Part shown: positions 56,179 through 64,000 of the stretch, in pieces | Layout of the letters: the number at the start of each line of letters is the position of its first letter | Numbering within the stretch: position 1 is the stretch's first letter | Source of the DNA: Heterocephalus glaber | Lineage: Eukaryota > Chordata > Mammalia > Rodentia > Bathyergidae | DNA: 64,000 nucleotides | Assembly (NCBI RefSeq): GCF_000247695.1 | Contig: NW_004624734.1 | Coordinates: 32,004,879 to 32,068,878 of the forward strand | Direction: 5' to 3' | Made by a program: the position numbers and the translations under genes | Notes under the pieces: generated by a model | Told to the model about the DNA's origin: nothing | What the model saw: only the letters and a program-made list of their open reading frames with translations | Databases searched by the model: none

Positions 56179-56890
56179 TCCAGAGTTTCAGTCTTGAGTT
56201 CAAACTCCACAGGGCGGCATTCTGGAAACTCAGGTGAAGTTGTATGCTATAGACTCAAGGCCAAGTATCTTCTTTGAAGGACAATCTGCTTTACTTAAAG
56301 TCTACTGACTGTAAATGCTAATCACATGTTAAAAAATATGTTCACAGCAGCATCTAGACCAGTGTTTTGCCAAGCAAATGGGTACTATAGCTGAGCCAAG
56401 GTGTCACAGAAAATTAATTGTCACCCTAGGGGAGATCAACTCCCATCCTCACCTACACATTGTTCTGGGCCTACGTATTTCTCTTTCATGAGGCTTTGTA
56501 ATATTTGTCTGCTTATCTTTGCTGTTCTCCAGATTTTCTACTGAGTTCCTGTTAAAATAATTACCCATGAGGAGATCAGACTACAGGGATAGCTTGGGTT
56601 CTTATGCACACAAACCAGAACCGAACTCAGAATTGAAAAGAAAACGGAACTTAAGCTCAGCCATCACAGAGGGCCAACTGGGCCTTCCTGACCTTGTTGT
56701 GAAGGTTCCCAGGACAGTCACAGAATCACACAGCACCTTTGCTCTGGCTCCTAGTTCACCCTGGAAACACCTTCCCCATAGGCTGTTTTGATGGAGCTCC
56801 AGCTTCTATTTCAAAGCTGCCCAGGTCAAGAGTTGCTGTGTGTGCAAATAAACTCTTTAACACCTCAATGTGCTTCATTCTGTCCTTTTT
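56179..56890. other. Intergenic sequence, nothing assigned
   Basis: Unique sequence with no gene recognised. Confidence 0.5.
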
Positions 56891-56891
56891 G

Positions 56892-56973
56892 TCCCCCCCA
56901 GTACTGGGAATTGAACTCAGGACCTTGTGCTTGCCAGGCAGGTACAGCACCACTGAGCTACATCCTTGACCCT
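56892..56973 (-). repeat. ID SINE, antisense
   Basis: CCCCCAGTACTGGGAATTGA end and GGCAGGTACAGCACCACTGA arm. Confidence 0.88.
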
Positions 56974-56999
56974 ACTTTGTCTTTTAATATGCCTCAAGT

Positions 57000-57370
57000 A
57001 TAAATTTTTGTTATTTATTCTTAGATCTCATGTACTCATCCAAGCTGAAGGTTAAATATTCCTTCAGTTTTGATCAATTCCTAGTTATTCCTTCTTTAAA
57101 TATTGCTCGTCTCCTATCTCTGGAGATGCTAGCTACACTGGATTAGATCTTCTCATGTTTTCGTCTAGGTCTCTCAGCTATGATTTCTTCCCTATTTTTC
57201 CCTATTTTTTTCCCCTTTCCTTAGCATGCTGCGGGCTTCTTTCAGTCTGCTAAATGTCTCCTTTCCATTTTGTTCTGCTGTCTACTTCATTAATTTTGAT
57301 AGTTTAACATTTGATGTTTCACTTCTAGAACTTCTGATTGGCTTGTTTTAGATAAATTTCTTCTTCCTAT
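57000..57370 (-). repeat. Possible old L1 5' part, antisense
   Basis: Phrases such as 'acttctagaacttctgattgg' and 'ttttcgtctaggtctctca' resemble the antisense of an L1 5'UTR/ORF1 region. Weak. Confidence 0.4.
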
Positions 57371-57404
57371 TATCTTGTTCTTTACTATTTTTTCTTAACA
57401 AAAA

Positions 57405-57600
57405 AGTAAGAAAGAAAGAAAGAAAGAAAGAAAGAAAACTATTTAGAAGCCATGCATGCTGCCACATGCCTATAATCCATCCCAACACTGAAGGAGCTGA
57501 GGTAGGAAAATCACAAGTTCGAAGCCAGCCTGGGCAACATAGCAAGATCGAGGCTAGCTTGGAGGATGTAGGGAGACCATGTTTCAAAAAATAAATAAAT
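57405..57600 (+). repeat. (AAAG)n and B1 SINE
   Basis: AAAG repeat 57408-57437, then a diverged B1 at 57446-57600 with an (AAAT)n tail. Confidence 0.82.
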
Positions 57601-58330
57601 AAACAAAAAGTCTTTATAATCATCAAAAAAGTTTACTTTATACTTTCAGGTTTTTCTCCTTCCACTCCTTTGAGGATGAATTCATCTGAGCTTAGTTGTT
57701 TTGTTCTTATTTTTACTGATGACCCTTTATATAGTGGTTTATTTCTTAGTGTGGTTTGTAATTTGGGGTTAGAAACTCATTTTCAGTGGGGAGGCATTTT
57801 GCTGTGGGCTGCCTGAGAGGCCTGGGTTGTGAAAATGTCATTCTTGAGTACTTTAGGGTTTGCTTCTGTCAGGGGCCTTGGGTCCTGAACTAATTTTGTT
57901 GTTAACTTTCGGGCACAAGAGACAAGAGGCTGGTGACCTGCCAAAGACAGGAATGAGCAGGAAGGGCCACCACTTGGTGCAGGTGGGCCTGGCCCTCTGT
58001 CTCTCCTCCTCACAGGCTGGCACTCCTGCAGCCTTCCTGTGCCTGACAGGGGCACTCTTCAGGGCTCCGAGCTCTATTCAGGGGGATCAGTTCAAGAGGT
58101 CCCACTTCACAGCTGAGGGTGCCTTGGCAACCTTAGCCTTTATCTCAGTAAAACCCCAAATTCTCAGCCAAACTTCTCATCCTAGCTGTGGTGCTTGCAC
58201 TAGTTCTGGAATCTGGGGCTTTCTTTTCTTTTTTCTCAGCTCAGCTGTGCATCCTCAAGTGTGTTTTTCTTGGATTTTCTACAGCGTTTCTCTACGGCAG
58301 GGAAAGGCGGGGCTGTCAAGAACAGTTGAG
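57601..58330. other. Intergenic sequence, nothing assigned
   Basis: Unique sequence. The 161-codon frame at 57860-58345 has no recognisable domain and runs into an ID. Confidence 0.5.
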
Positions 58331-58421
58331 CGGCCAGGGATTTAGCTCAGTGGTTCCGGTGCCTGCCTCGCAAGTGCAAGGACCCGAGTTTGATCCCCAG
58401 TACCAAAAAAAAAAAAAAGAA
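58331..58421 (+). repeat. ID SINE
   Basis: Flanked by AAGAACAG(T/C)TGAGC at about 58318 and 58422. Confidence 0.92.
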
Positions 58422-58571
58422 AGAACAGCTGAGCCTGGCATGTGGCTGAAGGTGCTGTGGTACACTGAACTGTGATTATCCAAGTAAAGTTAGCGCCTCC
58501 TCTAGACTGTAAACTCCACGGGGCAGGGACTGGGTTGGCTTTGCTGAATGCCCAACTCCCAAATGGGACTG

Positions 58572-58868
58572 AGCACCTGGGCATGGTGGTGCAGGCCTGT
58601 AATCCTGGCATTCTGGGAGGCTGAGACAACAGGATTTTAAGTTCAAGCCCAGCCTGATCAATTTGGCAACTTAGCGAGACCCTGCCTCAAGAAATATTTT
58701 TTTAAAAGGTCAGGAGTCCCCGAGTTCGATCCCTAGTACCAAAAAAAAAAAAAAAAAAAGAGCAGGAGATGTAGCTTAGTGTGAAGGACCTGGGTTCAAA
58801 CTCTAGTAACGTGTGTGCATACATGCGCTTCCGCACGCATGCACCCACGCGCGCACACACACACGCAC
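58572..58868 (+). repeat. B1, old ID split by a truncated young ID, and CA run
   Basis: B1 58572-58695, then an old ID whose start (58706-58716) and remainder (58760-58808) are separated by a 5'-truncated young ID (58717-58758) flanked by AAAAG(G/A)(T/G)CAGGAG. A CA-rich run ends the block (58838-58868). Confidence 0.82.
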
Positions 58869-59359
58869 AGGACTGACCACACAGTGAGGCCTCAATAAGT
58901 AGTTTTGAATGATTAAATAATGAAGATCCTCTCTCTGGGGACATTAATACTTATTGCTGAGGGCTGTTGGGAGAATTTAGCAAGAGAATATACAACACGC
59001 TTTGTACGTGTAGGGAAAACTCAGAGAAGACAGCTATTATCTCCTTGTCTATGAAGGCAGAGGGTGAATGCGATGGCTTCCTTGGGATTCAGCTCCACCC
59101 GCCTTCTTACAGCAGTCCTGGCCTAGGATGGAGGCAGGGCCTCCAGACACCTCCCCAAAGTACAAGGTCAGCCCCTGCCACCAGAAAGCCACAGCATCTT
59201 TGTTTTAACCTGAGCCCCGGCATCTGGAGATGAACTGGCTAAAGGGGGCCCACTGCTCCCTGACCAATCCCATCCTGCTTGCGCCCCTGAGTGCACCACT
59301 AGCACAATCCTTTGTACTGCCAGGATTTTTTTCTAGAAACCTCACACTTGAGAAATATG

Positions 59360-59485
59360 CTGAGGAAAACAAGTGCATTTAATAAGTAATAATTGATTTA
59401 TTTTTGCATTTTAATTAATCAACTGCATTCGGCTGCCAGAGCTTCCAATCAACATGAGGTAAAATAACCCCCAAGCAAATAAACA
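59360..59485. promoter_or_regulatory. AT-rich candidate conserved non-coding element
   Basis: Repeat-free AT-rich block with several homeodomain-type cores (AATAATTGATTTATT, TTTTAATTAATCAAC) followed by a unique non-coding stretch (GGCTGCCAGAGC). The look is that of vertebrate conserved enhancers. Conservation was not tested. Confidence 0.35.
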
Positions 59486-59634
59486 ACATTTTAGTCAGGT
59501 TGTGCAGCTTCTGCTGGGTGAATGATTGGGGGCCTCCTTCCCCGGATTCCGCCTGCCCTGCAGAATATTCCAGAAAAGCAGCATCTTGCAGATGGGCTCC
59601 AATGGTGACCTAAAAGGGGAACCATCCTACTCAT

Positions 59635-60143
59635 TTTCCTGTGACTGGGACACAATACCCTAAACCCACACTCCAAGGAGGAAGGGTTTATTCTGGCTCG
59701 TGGTTTCAGTCCATGGTTGGCAGACTCAAATGCACAGTGTGGTGGAAGGGGCTGCCATGGAGAGCTGCTCAGTGACGACAGTCAGGAAGCAGAGGAACAG
59801 CAGGGCATGGGGGTGCACGCCTGTAACCCCAGCACTAAGGAGCAGGAGGATTGCTGCAAGTTGGAGGCCAGTCTGGGCTACACAGTGAGTTCCAGACCAG
59901 CCTGAACTGCATAGTGAGACCCTGTCTCAGAAACAAAAACCAAACAAACAAAAAAAGAAGTAGAGTAACAAGGAATAGCTGGAGGGAGAAATAGACCCTT
60001 CTGGGCCACGCCCCAGCCACCTCCCACACTTTTAGCTCTGAACTTACCCTTGGATTAATCCACCGATGAGTACAGCGCCCCATGATCCAATCACCTTCTA
60101 AACACATTAGACTTTTGCGGACATCCCACATCTAAACCGTAAC
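59635..60143 (-). repeat. MaLR LTR, antisense, with B1 insertion
   Basis: Antisense MaLR pattern: 'aaggagg-aagggtttattctggctc', 'ggtttcagtccatgg', then past the B1 'ccaatcaccttctaa' and 'catctaaaccgtaaca'. The B1 (59800-59956) is flanked by AAG(C/T)AGAG(G/T)AACA. Confidence 0.8.
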
Positions 60144-60184
60144 AGAGTTCTAAGGGGGTACTCAGGGCAATCTCACAAATATTA

Positions 60185-60372
60185 CAATCCTCCAGGGCCT
60201 GGTACATGCTAGACAAGTGCTCTGCCACTGAGCTATAGTCCCAGCCCTTTTTACTTTTTAATTTTGAGACAGGACCTAAGTTGCCCCAGCTGGCCTCAAA
60301 TGTGTGATCAATCCTGCCTCAGCCTCCAGAATAGCAGTCATTACAGGTGTGTGCCACTGCACCTGGATGACA
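60185..60372 (-). repeat. Old ID and B1, antisense
   Basis: Older ID 60185-60246 (GGTACATGCTAGACAAGTGC) joined to B1 60247-60372 (TTTTGAGACAGGACCTAAGT). Confidence 0.8.
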
Positions 60373-61068
60373 AGACTTATAATAATGGGATCTAGGTAAC
60401 CTTAGGAAACAAACAGTATTTAAAATGCATGTGTGTTGTGTGCACGCGTATGTGTGTTATAACATCTCCTTGAACATACTGTGAAGGACTCTGAGCTATA
60501 GACTATAAAAATATAAAATAAGTGCCTTCTCTATCAGCCACCCCATTTAATTTAATGATATTCTTCAAAACTTAAAGATGGGTACCACCCCACCTTACAA
60601 ATGGGGAAACTGAGTCTGGCCACCCTTAAGAAATTAGCCCAAAATCATGCATCTGGTAGATCAGGAGCCAAATGCTGACTCCCCAGTGCAGTCTCCAGCC
60701 AAGAGAAAGGATGGCCTCTCCTCAGCAGGAGATAGCTTACAGCACTTGATGGAATCTAGGGGGTCAAGGGGGTTAAAAACACCACAGCCCAGATCCTACT
60801 TTCAGTTCCAACTAGGGGTATCAGAATTGTTAAAAGCTCCCAAATGATTTTAACAAGAAGCCAAGGCTGAGCACGACTGGCTTAGTGGGTACCAAACCCC
60901 AAGTCTACCAAGGTCATTTGCTGTGCATGTCACCCAGTCTGGCCATCCCTAGGACTGAGGGAAAGGCTGAAGAAGCCCAGAGGTTAGCCCAACCTCAGTT
61001 TCCAAGATCTGTAGCTGGCTGGGGCTGGCCAGACACTGGGAAACGGGCAACAATAATAACAACATAAT

Positions 61069-61230
61069 AGCCAGGCGGGGTGGCCCACACCTGTAATCCT
61101 AGCACTCAGAAGGCTTAGGGAGGAGGATTCCTGCAAGTTTGAGGCCAGCCTGGGCTGCATAGTGAATTTAAGGCCAGCCTGAACCACACAGTAAGACCTT
61201 GTCTCAAAAACAAAAAGCAAAACCCCGCAA
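61069..61230 (+). repeat. B1 SINE
   Basis: AGCCAGGCGGGGTGGCCCAC start, duplicated middle, TTGTCTCAAAAACAAAAAGC tail. Flanked by related CAACA-TAATA words. Confidence 0.92.
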
Positions 61231-63780
61231 CAGAGTAATAATGGTTAGAACAGTAACTCACTTGTCAGTTATTGTGATGTAGCTGGGCCTCTCCCTTCTC
61301 CTCGCAGCAGTGTTCCTGGATCACAGTGAATTTCTCCATTGCGTAGATGAGGCCACTGCAGCACAGATGTATTAAGAGGCTGGGCAGCCTACCCTCTGGA
61401 CGACTGACTTCTCCAATGCCACTTCTCCCATCCCAGGATGCCTCCAACTTTGCAGCCTTTAGGACCCCAGCCCTCTGCTTCATGGTTTGCTGAGGGCCTG
61501 CTCTGTCTAGAGAAGTGGGCATGGGCTGAGCCATGGGCAAGGGGGGATCCTGCCCACCTCAGATCTCACAGTCTGGTCTGATGGAGGGAGATCAGGCCTG
61601 AGCAGGTGGAATGAGACAGAGGCCTGAGTGGTGGCCCCTGGCCAGCAGGCTCCCAAGGGTCCCACAATCCCAGCAGCCAAAGCGGGACCTGGACGCTGGA
61701 GCCCTCTGTCCACAATGCACTGGCCTGGAGGGAGGGCCTTGTGGACGGACATCAGACAAGCTGGGTGCAAGGCCAGTCACCTCAGCTCCACAGGTCCCAC
61801 TTTCTTGCCCATGACACCCTCTCCTTGCAGGTTTGCTGGGAAGATCCACGCAGCCCAGCCCCAGCCAACACCAGAGCTGGCCTAGCGTGGTGTAGATGCC
61901 CACTGGGCGCAGAACTTCCCTCCCCTCCTCTGGCCTTCATCACGGCCCCAGCCCGGCTGCCACAGGGAATGGAAACTCTGAGAGAGACCATGTCTCTTCA
62001 CATTTCCCTGGCAACCAGCAGAGGCTTGGCCCGGGTGCCTAGGAAAAAGCCAGCCAGACTGAATTGTTCACAGCTGGCAGGGCAGAGGACAGACTCACCC
62101 CTCTGGGGAAGATGCCGTGTCAAGCCAGAGCCTCAGGTCCTCGCTTATTCCTGAGCACCTGGTAAGTGGGTGGCTCTTACCCCTGGACACACAGCCGGAT
62201 CAGGGTGAGAGAAGGGGTAGGGAGGGAGGGCAGGCTTTGAAGTCCCGATGCCCAGGTCCCCCAGGCCAGAGAAGTCAGGGTTTCTGGGGCAAGCCTGGGC
62301 ATCAGCTTTTACCACAGCCTCTTTCAGGGTGTCCTCTGTTGGTCTTTGTGTGAGACCAGAGTGTTTGCTTCAAGTGCAGGCTCCAGGTCCAAACGGGATG
62401 CACCTGGCAGGCAGTTCAGATGGGTCCTGCACCTTCACCTCCTTCCCTGCAGTAAGCTCCAGGAAACTGCTCCTGGTGGGGAGGGGATTCCCGTGAGGGG
62501 AACACACAGGCCTGGCTGGGAGAGGAGCAGCTGTGGAGGGCCTGGAGGGCAGAGGGTGGAGAGGCACCTGAGTTGAGGGTGGGTTGTCCAGAGGTGGGCC
62601 TCGGAGGCTTGGGGAGGAGATGGAGCTGCATTCCTCTCATTCCTTAATGGTGCATTTCTATGGGAGGGTTTCCAGGGGGCTACAGAGAAAGAGCAGGTGG
62701 AGCACTCATTTCTTATTTCCCTAAGTATGCTGCTGCTGCAGTCCATCTGTTCCGGGAGGGTTGAAGCCGCTGAGGTGGGTGTGACTATCTGCCCAGGCAG
62801 CCAGAACTAGGCTGGGTCTTTAGTTTTTTCCATAGCCGGGTCTTTAAACAGCAGACATTACTTCTCTTCGTTGGGAGCCTGGAGGTCTAAGATCTAGATG
62901 CTGGCAAGGTCACTACCATCGTAAGGCCTCTTCCCTTCGCATGTAGGCAGCCTCCATCCTGCTGTGCGCCCACATGGCCTCTTCTGTGGGAGAGGGGAGA
63001 GGAGAAGGAGGGAGACAGAATGAGGATTCCACACCTGCCCTCCCTGCTGTCTCCCACTGATCCAGCCCGGTCAGGCAGTAACCTACAGCCTTATTTAACC
63101 CTTGTGACCTCTTTAGAGGAGGGTAAGGACTTGAGGGATGTGCTGTCAGCATTGGGCTTTGGAGGACACGATTCAGACCATAGCACTGGGCTTCAGGTCC
63201 AAGAGGCCCATGGGCTGCCAAGGGGCTCCCTGGGTGCCAGACACAGGGCAGCAACCATGCTCAAGTGACCATGGAACCATCCCTAGTTCATCGTCCAGCA
63301 CCCCAAAAGCAGCTTTGAGGGGCATGGGGGGCCTCCCAGGTATTAGCCTGGGTGCAGAGCTGTCCTGCATCTCGAGTGGCTGGGGCCACTGGTGTTTCTG
63401 ACAGGTCATCCCATACTCGCTTGTGCCTGCTGTGCAGGCTGCTGTGGGAGGCAGACAAGGCCCTGCTCTCAGGGGTTTTCATCGGAGCTGGGCAGCAGGC
63501 AAGGAAACTACAAACGGCCCAATGTGTAACTCAGTCAAAGCTGTGGTCAGTTGGGAAAAGTGTGAAGGGAATCAGGGGCGTGGGAAGGACTGGGGGAAGG
63601 AAGGAGATGAGCTATGGTCGGGGGGGCAGTTCAGGAAAGTCCTCTGAAGAGAAGACACTGAGCAGAGAGCAGCCTAAATGAGCAAGGAAGTGGGATACAC
63701 ACTGATAGGTCTCCCACCACCTCAGCAGCTATTATGTATCGTAGCTGCCCTCTTCCTATGGTACCTTGCCCCCTCCCCTG
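61231..63780. other. Intergenic GC-richer sequence without SINEs, nothing assigned
   Basis: About 2.5 kb with no SINE, the longest such stretch after the DCAF5 3'UTR. Open frames overlap on both strands because the sequence is GC-rich; none has a recognisable domain. It may hold regulatory DNA, for example for the downstream neighbour (ACTN1 in human), but I see no specific element. Confidence 0.5.
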
Positions 63781-64000
63781 TGTGACGTCATGCCAAGATG
63801 GCTGCTCCCACCAAAGAATAAACCCTTCTTCCCAGCATGCCTCTGTTCCCGCCTAGAAAGTAACCTAATACTCGCTCACCTCCTACTACCTAGTGACATC
63901 ACAGGCTCCTCCATTCCCTAGTCACTACCTCACTCAACCCCACCTCAGCCCCTACAAACCCCACCCCAGTCTCTATAAAAGACTCTCCCTGCCCCAGCCA
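63781..64000 (+). promoter_or_regulatory. LTR-like promoter (U3), cut by the window edge
   Basis: Starts TGTGACGTCATGCCAAGATG. It contains a perfect CRE TGACGTCA (63783-63790), a YY1-like AAGATGGCTGC (63795-63805), a second CRE-like TGACATCA (63893-63900) and TATAAAA at 63974-63980. The predicted transcription start is just beyond 64000. TG start, compact CT-rich U3 and TATA spacing suggest an endogenous retrovirus LTR. An ordinary promoter is the alternative. Confidence 0.5.

Noticed and set aside
2264..58629. Many small open frames sharing peptides such as LALQAQGPEFDP or GTGDQTRVLALARQA
   Set aside because: These are translations of ID SINEs in different frames and orientations, not genes.

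Overview
The window is mammalian nuclear DNA, almost certainly from a rodent. It is packed with B1-type (7SL-derived) SINEs and with tRNA-Ala-like ID SINEs that carry Pol III A and B boxes. The commonest ID form ends in GGTACC plus an A tail and is unlike the mouse or rat ID consensus. Together with proto-B1 dimers this suggests a non-murid rodent, perhaps Castorimorpha (beaver, kangaroo rat, pocket gopher). That lineage guess is inference.

The only protein-coding gene I can support is the 3' part of DCAF5 (WDR22), a WD40 substrate receptor of CUL4-DDB1 ubiquitin ligases, on the + strand. Three exons are present: 4161-4227, 18039-18166 and a large terminal exon with CDS 23249-25015. They join in frame with consensus splice sites. 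A 3'UTR of about 2.7 kb ends after an AATAAA at 27693. The promoter and the exons for the N-terminal WD repeats lie upstream of position 1.

Introns (1-4160, 4228-18038, 18167-23248) hold antisense L1 3' ends, an antisense MLT1-like LTR, a 2.45-kb Tigger-type DNA transposon (6664-9114) with a decayed DDE transposase, an unassigned ancient repeat near 14.7-15.8 kb, and many ID and B1 insertions with recognisable target-site duplications.

From about 27.7 kb to the end I see no protein-coding gene. In human the same-strand neighbour downstream of DCAF5 is ACTN1, so this is probably the DCAF5-ACTN1 intergenic interval. It contains microsatellites, MIR and L2 relics, a MER2 element (40189-40605), a nested L1/L1/MaLR complex (43.5-52.2 kb), an antisense MaLR LTR (59635-60143), an AT-rich block that may be a conserved non-coding element (59360-59485), and at the right edge an LTR-like promoter (63781-64000) with CRE, YY1-like and TATA motifs.

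The most unusual items are two apparent tailless retropseudogenes made from 5' fragments of small RNAs. One is the first 33 nt of U2 snRNA (45194-45226), bounded by a perfect 14-bp duplication. The other is a 36-nt 5' half of tRNA-Glu(CTC), ending at the anticodon (37041-37076). There is also a site hit twice by ID elements, leaving three copies of one target sequence (55795-56015). I found no convincing new multi-gene system.
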